A stretch of 64,000 nt of DNA from Flavobacterium aerium (GTDB taxonomy: Bacteria; Bacteroidota; Bacteroidia; Flavobacteriales; Flavobacteriaceae): positions 62,001 to 126,000 of the forward strand of contig NZ_JARQWR010000003.1 in assembly GCF_030766725.1 (NCBI RefSeq), given 5' to 3'. Below the pieces are notes generated by a model. It had not been told where the DNA came from. It was given only the letters and a program-made list of their open reading frames with translations, and did no database searches. A program made the position numbers and the translations under genes. This document shows, in pieces, positions 26,452-38,495 of the stretch (its first letter is position 1; the number at the start of each line of letters is the position of its first letter).

Positions 26452-27717
26452 TTAGTTATTAATATAGAGGTAACCTGTTCGTTTAATTTTTTTAGCATCT
26501 TTCTTATAATTTAAGATGTAAAAATAGGTTCCCATAGGTAACTTTTTAGAAGAATCAAGTGTTAAGTAGCCTTCTGAATAACCATTAAATACTTTATCGC
26601 TTTCATTATATCCTTTTGCACTGTATACCAAAACACCCCAACGGTTGTAAATCTCCACCGAATTGTCAGGGAATTTATTGATTCCTTTGATATAAAAGAA
26701 TTCATTTTTACCATCACCATTAGGTGATAATCCGTTATAAAAAACTAAATCTTCATCTACTTTTTCTTTCACTAGTGCTAGTGTAAAAATACCATAGCCT
26801 GTAATAGGAGCCGTGATCATAGTATGACCAACATCCATTATTCCACCTTGGGTTACCCATTTTGAAGTAATATCATCCCATCGTACTATTTGAACCGTTG
26901 TAGAACCTGTAGTAGGATTGGAAAATAATGATGGTGTTGTAGCATCATTTAATGTTAATGTCAAGGCCACTAATGTACTCCCACTCTCTTTGGTTACATT
27001 CCAATATTCCTTATCATTAATAATAGTAATCTCATTTTGTTTATTAGCATGTGGATAATCTAGATTCGAATTCTTTAGGAAATATTGTGCGGTATAAGAA
27101 TCTGTAGTAAAATTTGACTCTCCAATACTATTCGGACGATAATATTGATTATCTCCTACTGGGTAGATAAAAATTGATGTTCCTATCTTTTGTACTTCTC
27201 CATCAACAAAACTATCGTTACTACAATTGCTATGATCTGCATTTTCTGCAAAAATCATTTTCCCTTCATTAGTATCAGCCTCTATAATACCTTTTATAAA
27301 ATCTGCATTTCCAAATACAGCGATATCACTCGCTAAAGTAAATGGAACAGGGCTACTTGTATTATCGAATATAACATTCTTGAATTTTGTACCCGTAAGA
27401 CCCGAAGCATTTCCATTTATTATTTGCTCTTGATCTCCCATAAAAGTAGTTGTTCCCTGATAAGCAGGTGTAAAATCTACTTTCCCATCATTCCGCCAAT
27501 CGTTAAAAATATACAGTTCACCATCGTTCACTATACGACTCGATGCTTTATTTACAAAATCAAAATGAACAGACATCATCGTACCATTACTCACTTTAAT
27601 TCGTGATGCATTGGCTAATTGTGCATTTGTATTTTGAATATTGAAGCCTAATAAAAAAGAAGCAACAACATAGTATGGAGCAGGATATTTAAGTATAAAA
27701 AATTTATTTTTCATCAT
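26452..27717 (-). CDS. Secreted protein with CHU_C (type B T9SS) C-terminal domain
   Basis: 421 residues. A signal segment at about 12-32 ends TNAQ. The middle (33-325) is beta-rich and of unassigned family, resembling the variable regions of gliding-motility-associated proteins. The C-terminus (about 328-421) is a gliding-motility-associated/CHU_C type B sorting domain: NGLSPNGDGKNEFF, VEIYNRWGVLVY and ending GYLYINN. Type B cargo such as SprB are sorted with PorP/SprF-like partners, none of which is seen here. It lies directly downstream of the collagen-like gene on the same strand but is separated from it by a hairpin, so expression may be independent. Confidence 0.88.
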   Translation of the reverse strand: MMKNKFFILKYPAPYYVVASFLLGFNIQNTNAQLANASRIKVSNGTMMSVHFDFVNKASSRIVNDGELYIFNDWRNDGKVDFTPAYQGTTTFMGDQEQIINGNASGLTGTKFKNVIFDNTSSPVPFTLASDIAVFGNADFIKGIIEADTNEGKMIFAENADHSNCSNDSFVDGEVQKIGTSIFIYPVGDNQYYRPNSIGESNFTTDSYTAQYFLKNSNLDYPHANKQNEITIINDKEYWNVTKESGSTLVALTLTLNDATTPSLFSNPTTGSTTVQIVRWDDITSKWVTQGGIMDVGHTMITAPITGYGIFTLALVKEKVDEDLVFYNGLSPNGDGKNEFFYIKGINKFPDNSVEIYNRWGVLVYSAKGYNESDKVFNGYSEGYLTLDSSKKLPMGTYFYILNYKKDAKKIKRTGYLYINN

Positions 27718-27729
27718 ATTTATTTAGCA

Positions 27730-27765
27730 AAAATACTGTGTCCCAATATATAGACACAGTATTTT
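27730..27765 (-). terminator. Hairpin between collagen-like and CHU_C genes
   Basis: 13-bp inverted repeat (AAAATACTGTGTC / GACACAGTATTTT) located 17 bases after the collagen gene's stop. Its right arm on the minus strand contains TATTTTTG (27728-27735), a perfect -7 match only about 10 bases before the next ATG. It may be a terminator, a regulatory hairpin or both. Confidence 0.7.
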
Positions 27766-27781
27766 AATATTCCATAATTAA

Positions 27782-31456
<3,675 letters not shown>

Positions 31457-31479
31457 ACTGTATTTTTAATTTATATTAG

Positions 31480-31506
31480 AGAAATTACTATTAAAAAGTA
31501 ATTTCT
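31480..31506 (-). promoter_or_regulatory. Hairpin in the collagen-gene leader
   Basis: Perfect 10-bp inverted repeat AGAAATTACT / AGTAATTTCT with a 7-base loop, between the predicted transcription start (about 31510) and the ATG at 31456. It could stabilise the mRNA or be a protein-binding site. Confidence 0.45.
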
Positions 31507-31516
31507 ATTCTAATGA

Positions 31517-31524
31517 CAAAATTA
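31517..31524 (-). promoter_or_regulatory. -7 element TAATTTTG of the collagen-like gene
   Basis: Perfect TAnnTTTG match on the minus strand, giving a leader of about 54 bases. Confidence 0.5.
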
Positions 31525-31873
31525 AGTTAGAGCTACATTTTTATTCGCCCACAATAAGCCTTTAAAACAACATAATAAGGTCTTTTTAATATTGAAAATA
31601 AACAATAAAATACTATATATCAATACATTACAAGCAAAAACAAAATCACACTACAACACCATAGATTTTGTTTTGAAACTGAAGAAATCGTGTGTTTTAT
31701 TATTCCTTACATGCATACATTCATCCAAATATTATTCTTCATAATTGTACTTAAAACATTTGCATAACCTTGTGGCAACCTATTCAACGGTTATCTTAAA
31801 CTTTAATTTATCCGTCAGTAATCTTCAAGTAACACTGTTGCTTGATTTTTGCAAAAACTATAAATTCTAAAAA

Positions 31874-34800
31874 ATGTCACACAACTACTTTACAAAAATG
31901 GGAAGAGTTCTCTTTCCCATGTCATTACTTTTATTAACGCATTTGGCGGCCGGCCAAGATCTTTTACATTATTGGAATTTCAACAATAATGCTTCTATTA
32001 GTACAATTACAACTCCTAACCAATCCATAGTCTCAGGAGCTACAATTACAGCTCTTTCTGGTGGTATCAGTACTATTGATAATACTGGTGGAACGGGACA
32101 AAATTTTAATGTACTAAATCTAAATGCTCAAAATGGAGATGCTTCAGGTACTCACTTGCGTTTTAATGATCCAATTGGCGGAGCTTTAGAATTTGCTTTA
32201 CCTACTACGGGTTATGAAAATGTAATTGTAAAATTTGCCACCCGCCGTTCTGGTTCTGGTGCAGGTACTCAACTATGGTCTTATTCAATAAATGGTGGTA
32301 CTAGTTATATTGCGTTAACTTCTATTATGCCTAATAATGGTGATCCTGCATTGGCAACATTAGACTTCACAGCTATTCCAGAAGCGGATAACAATCCTAA
32401 TCTAAAATTAAAAGTGGAATTTCAACAAGGTACTGGTGGAACTGTAGGAAATAATCGTTTTGATAATTTTACTGTTCACGGTACTTCTCTTGGAGGAGCT
32501 GATATTACAGCACCAAATGTTGCTTTTGCTCCTGCAAATGCGAGTACTGATGTTGCAATTACAATAACGCCAACTCTTACTTTTAATGAAAATGTGCGTT
32601 TAATTGATGATAGTAATATCACCAGTACAAATGCCGCTTCTTTAGTGGAAGTTCGTTTGAACAATGCTACTGGAACTCTAGTTCCATTCACTGCTACTTT
32701 TGCTTCAAATGTGATCACTATTACACCTTCCGCTCCTTTGAATAATAGTCAGATTTACTATATTGCTTTGGTACCAAACATGGTAGAGGATTTTAGTAAT
32801 AATGCTATTACAGTCGTAAAATCCACATTATTTACAACAGCTCCATTTGCTGCAAAAGTTGCTTTTGCTACTAACTTTATTACTGTAAATGAAAATGCAG
32901 GCACCTTGAATGTAACATTGAATTTAGTAAGCCCAACAACAGGTTCTGTAGACGTAGTAGTAAAGGGTGCGCCGTATAGTACAGCGGATAATAATGATTT
33001 TACCTTTACAACGCAAACCTTACATTTTACAGCTTCAAGCCCATTAACTCATACACTCAATATTCCAATTATTGATGATACAGCTGAAGAACAACAAGCA
33101 GAATATTTTGTATTGAGTTTAGAAAATCCAGTAGGATTTTCAATCACTGGAAATCCAATGGCAACCATTTATATTAAAGACAATGATCGTTTAGCTCCTA
33201 TTCCAACCAATGAAATTGAAATTAATTATGTAGGTAGTTTTGATCCTTCTGGAAGTAACTCTAGTACTTGTGAAATTGTAGTGCATGACCCTGTATCGCA
33301 GCGTTTATTTACAACAAGTGCAGTAGCAGGATTCTTAGATATTATCAATTTTAGTGATCCAACAGCTCCAACAGTAGTACAATCTATCGATATGAATCCT
33401 TATGGTGGCGTGACTAGTGTGGCTGTCAAAAACGGGATAGTAGCTGTGGCTTCTCCAAATGCTGATGAAACTTTAAATGGGTCAGTTGTTTTCTTTACTA
33501 CAGATGGGGTTTTCCAAAAACAAGTAACGGTAGGTGCTTTACCTGATATGGTTACTTTTTCACCGGATGGGACTAAAGTAATGACTGCAAATGAAGGACA
33601 ACCGAATGCAAATTATAGTATTGATCCTGAAGGATCAGTAAGTATTATTGATGTTTCAGGTGGTATTGCTGGTTTATCTCAAGCCAATGTTACTACTTTA
33701 TTATTTACAGCCTACAATGCTCAGGAAGCTGCTTTAATTGCATCTGGGGTTCGAAAATTAAAATTAAGCAGCACATTATCGCAAGATTTTGAACCAGAAT
33801 ATGTTACAATTAGTGCAGATTCTCAAAAAGCTTGGGTTACGTTACAAGAGAATAATGCTATTGCAGAAATTAATTTGGTTACTAAAACGATTACAGATGT
33901 ATGGGCATTGGGTACTAAAGATATGAGCTTACCGGGTAATGGTTTTGATGCTTCCGATAATAATGGGACTGTACTTATTGCAAACTGGCCTGTAAAAGCA
34001 TATTATCTTCCCGATGCTGTTGCTAATTATACTGTAGGTGGAACAACCTATATCGTTACCGCGAATGAAGGAGATGAAAAAGAATATACTGGTTTTGAAG
34101 AAAGAACAACTGTAGGGGCTGCCAATTATTTATTGGATCCTGCTATTTATCCGCAAGCAGAAATGCTAAAACAAACTTATAATCTAGGTCGTTTTAGAGT
34201 AAGTAATTTGAGTGGAAATACGGATGCAGATCCAGAATTTGAACAAATAAGTGCTTTGGGTGCTCGTTCTTTTTCAATCTTCAATACCACAACCAAACAG
34301 ATTGTATACGATAGTGGTGATGATTTTGAAATGTATACCGCTGCAAATGCTCCCACTATTTTCAATGCCGATCATGAAAGTAATACCCCAAAAAGTAGAA
34401 GTCGTGCCAAAGGTCCAGAACCTGAAGGTGTAACTGTTGCTCAAATTGGTGGTCAGACTTTTGCTTTTATTTCCCTTGAAAGAGTGGGTGGAATTATGGT
34501 TTATAATGTTACCAATCCTACGAATCCAACTTTTGTCGATTATAAAAATAGTCGTAGTGTGTCTGCTTATACTGGAGACCACGGACCAGAAGGAATTACT
34601 TATATTGCTCCCGCAAATAGTCCTACAGATAAAGGATATGTGCTCGTTGCTAATGAAATTAGTGGTACTATTACTATTTTTGAAGTAGACGAAAATGCTT
34701 TATCTACCCCAGATTATGTGACAAATCCTAAAACATTTGCCGTATTCCCTAATCCTTCTACAAATGGAATTGTTTATTTCAACCGTGTGGCTGATATCCA

Positions 34801-34933
34801 AGTATATGATTATTCTGGAAAATTAGTTCATCAAGCTAAAGATGCTCTTACCATTAATACATCTTCGTTTAAAACGGGTGTTTATTTAATCAAAACATCA
34901 GAAGGAATTACTAAAAAATTGATTGTGAAATAA
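31874..34933 (+). CDS. Choice-of-anchor I family protein with T9SS sorting domain
   Basis: 1019 residues. Signal peptide at about 1-27 (HLAAGQ); the Met at residue 9 is an alternative start. Order: a beta-sandwich domain (28-205); an SbsA/Big_5 Ig-like domain (about 212-320, ITPTLTFNENV, YYIALVPNMVEDFSNN); a Calx-beta-like domain (about 328-435); a choice-of-anchor I beta-propeller-like domain (about 450-930, GSVSIIDVSGG, PDMVTFSPDGTKVMTANEGQPN, DHGPEGITYI); and a type A T9SS sorting domain (about 945-1019, VFPNPSTNG, ending KKLIVK). Related domains occur in alkaline-phosphatase and phytase-like secreted proteins. Enzyme activity is not assigned. It is a single gene with a shared terminator. 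Confidence 0.88.
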   Translation: MSHNYFTKMGRVLFPMSLLLLTHLAAGQDLLHYWNFNNNASISTITTPNQSIVSGATITALSGGISTIDNTGGTGQNFNVLNLNAQNGDASGTHLRFNDPIGGALEFALPTTGYENVIVKFATRRSGSGAGTQLWSYSINGGTSYIALTSIMPNNGDPALATLDFTAIPEADNNPNLKLKVEFQQGTGGTVGNNRFDNFTVHGTSLGGADITAPNVAFAPANASTDVAITITPTLTFNENVRLIDDSNITSTNAASLVEVRLNNATGTLVPFTATFASNVITITPSAPLNNSQIYYIALVPNMVEDFSNNAITVVKSTLFTTAPFAAKVAFATNFITVNENAGTLNVTLNLVSPTTGSVDVVVKGAPYSTADNNDFTFTTQTLHFTASSPLTHTLNIPIIDDTAEEQQAEYFVLSLENPVGFSITGNPMATIYIKDNDRLAPIPTNEIEINYVGSFDPSGSNSSTCEIVVHDPVSQRLFTTSAVAGFLDIINFSDPTAPTVVQSIDMNPYGGVTSVAVKNGIVAVASPNADETLNGSVVFFTTDGVFQKQVTVGALPDMVTFSPDGTKVMTANEGQPNANYSIDPEGSVSIIDVSGGIAGLSQANVTTLLFTAYNAQEAALIASGVRKLKLSSTLSQDFEPEYVTISADSQKAWVTLQENNAIAEINLVTKTITDVWALGTKDMSLPGNGFDASDNNGTVLIANWPVKAYYLPDAVANYTVGGTTYIVTANEGDEKEYTGFEERTTVGAANYLLDPAIYPQAEMLKQTYNLGRFRVSNLSGNTDADPEFEQISALGARSFSIFNTTTKQIVYDSGDDFEMYTAANAPTIFNADHESNTPKSRSRAKGPEPEGVTVAQIGGQTFAFISLERVGGIMVYNVTNPTNPTFVDYKNSRSVSAYTGDHGPEGITYIAPANSPTDKGYVLVANEISGTITIFEVDENALSTPDYVTNPKTFAVFPNPSTNGIVYFNRVADIQVYDYSGKLVHQAKDALTINTSSFKTGVYLIKTSEGITKKLIVK

Positions 34934-34948
34934 TTATCATTATAATAC

Positions 34949-34984
34949 TAAAAAGTCCCACCGATTGAGTGGGACTTTTTTTTA
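34949..34984. terminator. Bidirectional terminator after the choice-of-anchor I gene
   Basis: 12-bp inverted repeat AAAAAGTCCCAC / GTGGGACTTTTT with a 7-base loop and T-runs on both strands. Confidence 0.9.
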
Positions 34985-34998
34985 TTACCAATATCCAT

Positions 34999-35403
34999 TT
35001 AAGCTTTGCTCATGGCTGTCCAAAAATCATCTTCTGCTGTACCGTCTTCTGAGAATAACCAAACTTCTACTATTTTTCCATTTTCAAACCGCATTAAATC
35101 CATTCCTTTCATTGCCATTGATTTTCCATGTGCTTTTGCTTTAAAATGAATGGCAGCTGAAACCATATTTCCATTTGGCGCTAGATAGTCTACAGCATCA
35201 ATTGCAAATGTACCTTGGCTTAACTCCATAAATCTTCCTAAGTGCGCAAATAATGCTTCTTTCCCTTTTATTATTCCTGAAACGATGCTATTTCCAGGCT
35301 GATGCCAAATTACATGGTCTGCAAATACTGAAGCAACAAATTCCATATTTCCTTTTGACAGAGCATCAAAATATTGTTTTGTCAGTTGTACATTTTCATT
35401 CAT
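34999..35403 (-). CDS. NTF2/SnoaL-like protein
   Basis: 134 residues, a complete single cone-shaped NTF2-like domain: N-terminal helix MNENVQLTKQYFDALSKGN, ADHVIWHQPG, then beta strands ending MRFENGKIVEVWLFSEDG. Such proteins (SnoaL/ketosteroid-isomerase-like) bind small hydrophobic ligands; the specific activity is unknown. It is divergent from an HxlR regulator with operator-like palindromes between them, so HxlR probably controls it. Confidence 0.88.
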   Translation of the reverse strand: MNENVQLTKQYFDALSKGNMEFVASVFADHVIWHQPGNSIVSGIIKGKEALFAHLGRFMELSQGTFAIDAVDYLAPNGNMVSAAIHFKAKAHGKSMAMKGMDLMRFENGKIVEVWLFSEDGTAEDDFWTAMSKA

Positions 35404-35446
35404 ATTTTATCGATTTTAAATGGATTATTATTTCTATTATCACTAA

Positions 35447-35488
35447 TTTTGCAGTTGCAAAAAGAAAGTGCAAATATATTAATTTGTA
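35447..35488. promoter_or_regulatory. Divergent promoter region with two HxlR-type palindromes
   Basis: A perfect dyad TTTTGCA-GT-TGCAAAA (35447-35462) and a near-perfect dyad TGCAAAT-6-ATTTGTA (35469-35488). The second overlaps the minus-strand -7 element TATATTTG (35471-35478) of the NTF2-like gene, which has TTG 21 bases upstream. Further TGCAA copies follow to 35502. Repressor binding here would block the NTF2-like gene and probably the regulator too. Confidence 0.6.
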
Positions 35489-35519
35489 ATTGCAAAATGC
35501 AAGTGATTTAAATTATTTT

Positions 35520-35948
35520 ATGAAAGAGATTAATAAACGTTCGGATTGCCCTATTAGTTTTAGTCTTGATTTCCTTGGTGATAAGTGGACCTTACTCATT
35601 ATTCGAGATCTTATATTAGCTGGTAAAAGTAACTTTGGGGAATTTTTAAAATCGGAAGAAAGTATTGCAACGAATATACTTACAGATCGATTGAAAATGC
35701 TAGAAGCGCAGGGTTTTGTTTTGAAATATCCTGTAAAAAACAAAATGCGTTATGGTTATTGCTTAACCGAAAGAGGCATTAGCCTCATCCCTATTATTCT
35801 GGAAATGGCTGTATGGGGTATTTCGCAAGAAGTATTGGGTAGTAATCCCGAATTGTCTATACAACTAAAAGACGATAAAGCTGGTGTTATTGATTTCCTC
35901 GTACAACGATCGAAAGAAAAATTAGAAACTACTTCCAAGATGTTATAA
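35520..35948 (+). CDS. HxlR-family transcriptional regulator
   Basis: 142 residues from the ATG at 35520. A longer frame begins with TTG at 35490, but that lies within the operator repeats and adds nothing family-like. Winged helix-turn-helix of the HxlR type: RSDCPISFSLDFLGDKWTLLIIRDLILAGKSNFGEFL, ATNILTDRLKMLEAQGF, YCLTERGISLIPIILEM. The single Cys near residue 10 (DCP) is in the position used for redox or electrophile sensing in several HxlR members. It is divergent from the NTF2-like gene and probably represses it and itself. Confidence 0.9.
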   Translation: MKEINKRSDCPISFSLDFLGDKWTLLIIRDLILAGKSNFGEFLKSEESIATNILTDRLKMLEAQGFVLKYPVKNKMRYGYCLTERGISLIPIILEMAVWGISQEVLGSNPELSIQLKDDKAGVIDFLVQRSKEKLETTSKML

Positions 35949-36056
35949 TCTGTTTTTAAAACAGAATATTCGTTTAATGCATAAAAAATCATGCTATTTC
36001 TACGCTCCATAACAGTAGTTTAAAGGGTTTTAAGGCGTATTACTAAAGAATATATT

Positions 36057-36064
36057 TATCTTTG
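36057..36064 (+). promoter_or_regulatory. -7 element TATCTTTG of the endonuclease gene
   Basis: Perfect TAnnTTTG match, placing transcription start near 36071 and supporting the GTG start at 36088. Confidence 0.5.
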
Positions 36065-36087
36065 TAACAACTTTAATCCCTACAAAA

Positions 36088-37140
36088 GTGAAAACAAAAG
36101 TACTTACCTTATTGTTAATGCCCTTCTATTGCCTAGCGCAAATTCCATCGTATTACAGTTCTGTCGATTTTAGTCAGACCGGAGATGCTTTGAAAGTGCA
36201 ATTAACACAACTTATAACGGCTACACATACTAATGTGCTCCCTTATACTTCGAACTCAACGACTGATGTCTGGACGGCATTAAAGCAAACGGATTTGGAC
36301 CCAAATGATCCAACCAAAGTATTACTGATTTATGGCTTTGATGATACAGATGCTATAACAAGTAATGATCGTACCCGTAGTAAAGACTTATCTTGTCATA
36401 CTTCTAGCTGTAATGGTTTATGGGTACGTGAACATACTTATGCCCGTTCGTTGGGGACACCTAATCTTGAGTTTATCAATGCAGGTTCGGATGCACATCA
36501 TTTGAGAAGTATTGACAGTCAAATGAACAATACCAGAAGTAATCGTCCTTTTACTGCCGGAAGTGGGAATGCGCATACGGTAGGTACACAGTATTTTTAT
36601 CCTGGTGACGAATGGAAAGGTGATGTAGCACGAATGATGATGTATATGTATGTCCGATATCCTACACAATGTCTTCCATCGGCAATTGGTTCAGGAAGTA
36701 CTTCTTATTCTAATTTTGGGGATATGTACAATATCTTTTTGGAGTGGAATGCTGAAGACCCGGTTTCTGCTTATGAAATGAACCGTAATAACATATTACA
36801 GACTCTTCAAGGAAACCGAAATCCATTTATTGATAATCCACATTTGGCTACTATCATCTGGAATGGTCCTGTTACGACTGATTCATGGAATGTATTGAAT
36901 GTAACCGAAAATAGCTTAAATGCTATAGTGTTGTACCCAACAATCACAACAGATTATGTACATATCAATAATCCTGCTCATGAGACTTTTAGTTATGTTA
37001 TTTACAACATGATGGGACAAGAAATAAAATCAGGAACTACTGAGGATGTAATTGACGTCACAAACAATACAAAAGGTTTATATCTTATTAATTTAAGAAA
37101 TCAAAATCAACAAAAAACCTTCAAGGTTATTTTAAAATAA
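36088..37140 (+). CDS. Secreted endonuclease I with T9SS sorting domain
   Basis: 350 residues from a GTG start; the signal peptide (1-17, FYCLAQ) begins right there, which supports it. The endonuclease I (EndA/NucM) domain is at about 20-260, with the family blocks WVREHTYARSLG, GSDAHHLRSIDSQMNNTRSNRPF and GDVARMMMYMYVRYP; the HTY/HHL His residues are the metal/catalytic candidates. A non-specific extracellular DNase is expected, for nutrient DNA or biofilm DNA. The C-terminus (about 275-350) is a type A T9SS sorting domain (VLYPTITTD, ending FKVILK). Monocistronic. Confidence 0.93.
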   Translation: MKTKVLTLLLMPFYCLAQIPSYYSSVDFSQTGDALKVQLTQLITATHTNVLPYTSNSTTDVWTALKQTDLDPNDPTKVLLIYGFDDTDAITSNDRTRSKDLSCHTSSCNGLWVREHTYARSLGTPNLEFINAGSDAHHLRSIDSQMNNTRSNRPFTAGSGNAHTVGTQYFYPGDEWKGDVARMMMYMYVRYPTQCLPSAIGSGSTSYSNFGDMYNIFLEWNAEDPVSAYEMNRNNILQTLQGNRNPFIDNPHLATIIWNGPVTTDSWNVLNVTENSLNAIVLYPTITTDYVHINNPAHETFSYVIYNMMGQEIKSGTTEDVIDVTNNTKGLYLINLRNQNQQKTFKVILK

Positions 37141-37155
37141 CCTTTTTTATAAAAA

Positions 37156-37196
37156 ACAAAAAACTCGGAAAGCTACTGGTTCTCCGAGTTTTTTGT
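37156..37196. terminator. Bidirectional terminator after the endonuclease gene
   Basis: 14-bp inverted repeat (ACAAAAAACTCGGA / TCCGAGTTTTTTGT) with a 13-base loop, between convergent genes. Confidence 0.85.
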
Positions 37197-37217
37197 TATA
37201 AATTCTATTCTTATTTT

Positions 37218-38390
37218 TTATTCCAGTTCAAAGATTGCTTGAATTTCAACTGGTGAATCTAATGGTAATGAAACGGCCCCTACGGTTGCACGGGCATGTT
37301 TCCCTTTATCTCCAAAAACATTCACAGCCAAATCTGAAGCACTATTCATTAATGCTGCATGTGTTTTGTAACCTGAATTTGTATAGAAGAATCCCGTTAA
37401 TTGTACAACCCGTTTTACTTTGTTCAAATCTCCATTTGTAGCTACTTTCAACACCGCAATTACATTGAGCATCGTTTGATAAGTAGCCTCTTTGGCTTGT
37501 TGATCTGTAACTTCATCTCCTACTCTACCTGGGTTTAGTATTTTACCATTTAATAAGGCAACTTGGTTAATGTAAACTTTGTTATCTGAAATAACATAAG
37601 GCACATAATTTCCTACCGGCATGGGAGCAACAGGCAATTCAATTTTTAATTTTTTCAATTGTTCATTAACATCGAATGTTGTCTCTTTTTTAACAGAATC
37701 CGTTTTAACCGTTTCTTTATCAACTGTATGAAGTGCATTGGCAATTTTTGCTAAAGCTTTACCTTGTGCTCTCGCTACATTTAGTTCAGAATCCGAAGGT
37801 CTTTTCCCTCCTGCACCGCCTATAGAAGAAGCTCCAAAAGGAGTATTTCCTTGTGGTACTGTTTTATCGATAGTTTCTGTAGCCATTAAGCCAGTAGGAA
37901 CGATAACCATTCCATGTAAAGCAAGCATATTCCAAAAGCTTAAAATTGCAGCTTCTTTTCCTGCACCTGATCCTGCCGACATGAATACCGTTGCTGGCAT
38001 TCCTTCTAGTTTACGACTTGTCCAAAGGTCTATAGTTTGGTTGAAAAAATAATGCATATCTGCACTAATATTTGCAAAATTCACTGGACTTCCAAAAGCT
38101 ATTCCATCGTAAGTTGGTAACTCTTCAATGGTAGCCACAGGACATTTTTCAAAATCTTTACCGGTTACTTTTACTGGTTTTATAAGCGGAATTTGTTTGA
38201 TGACAGCTTCAGTATTAGGATAGCTGTTAATTCCTTCTGCTACTGCCAAAGCCATTTTATAGGTTCCACCATTTTGAGAAGTAAACAATACTAAAACTCT
38301 TGTTTTTCCTGTATCATTCATTGCTAAAGCATTCATTTGCATAAATATACTTAAAATTAATACTAGCGAATATTGAATCGATTTTTTCAT
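37218..38390 (-). CDS. Secreted flavodoxin/WrbA-like domain fused to a RidA domain
   Basis: 390 residues. A signal peptide at 1-23 (LIL-rich, ending NALA) predicts export. Residues 30-215 form a flavodoxin-fold, NAD(P)H:quinone-reductase/WrbA-like domain (RVLVLFTSQNGGTYKMA FMN-loop start, YDGIAFGSPVNF, FMSAGSGAGKEAAILS). A Lys/Thr/Val-rich linker (216-240) leads to a YjgF/RidA-type domain at about 245-390 (GNYVPYVISDNKVYINQVALLNGK, QAKEATYQTMLNVIAVLK, RATVGAVSLPLDSPVEIQAIFE). The last part keeps the RATVGA region where RidA members have their imine-binding Arg. The fusion and its export are unusual. It is divergent from an AraC regulator with facing -7 elements. Confidence 0.88.
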   Translation of the reverse strand: MKKSIQYSLVLILSIFMQMNALAMNDTGKTRVLVLFTSQNGGTYKMALAVAEGINSYPNTEAVIKQIPLIKPVKVTGKDFEKCPVATIEELPTYDGIAFGSPVNFANISADMHYFFNQTIDLWTSRKLEGMPATVFMSAGSGAGKEAAILSFWNMLALHGMVIVPTGLMATETIDKTVPQGNTPFGASSIGGAGGKRPSDSELNVARAQGKALAKIANALHTVDKETVKTDSVKKETTFDVNEQLKKLKIELPVAPMPVGNYVPYVISDNKVYINQVALLNGKILNPGRVGDEVTDQQAKEATYQTMLNVIAVLKVATNGDLNKVKRVVQLTGFFYTNSGYKTHAALMNSASDLAVNVFGDKGKHARATVGAVSLPLDSPVEIQAIFELE

Positions 38391-38427
38391 TTTTTGATTA
38401 CTTAGTAATTTATAAAATTCTATTTTA

Positions 38428-38460
38428 CAAAGGTATAACCATTATAGTGTTGTACTTTTG
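38428..38460. promoter_or_regulatory. Face-to-face divergent promoters of the fusion and AraC genes
   Basis: Minus-strand -7 element TACCTTTG (38428-38435) and plus-strand -7 element TACTTTTG (38453-38460) point away from each other and are only 17 bp apart. The two promoters must share their upstream -33 space, so transcription is likely mutually exclusive or commonly regulated. Confidence 0.6.
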
Positions 38461-38495
38461 TTTAATAGAGACAATTAATTATTCTAAAACGACAG

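Larger units (their letters stand above)
31457..31873. other. Divergent intergenic region with leader hairpin
   Basis: 417 bases between the collagen-like and choice-of-anchor I genes. It holds the minus-strand -7 element (31517-31524) and a 10-bp leader hairpin (31480-31506). No ORF or other structure is evident in 31540-31800. Confidence 0.5.
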
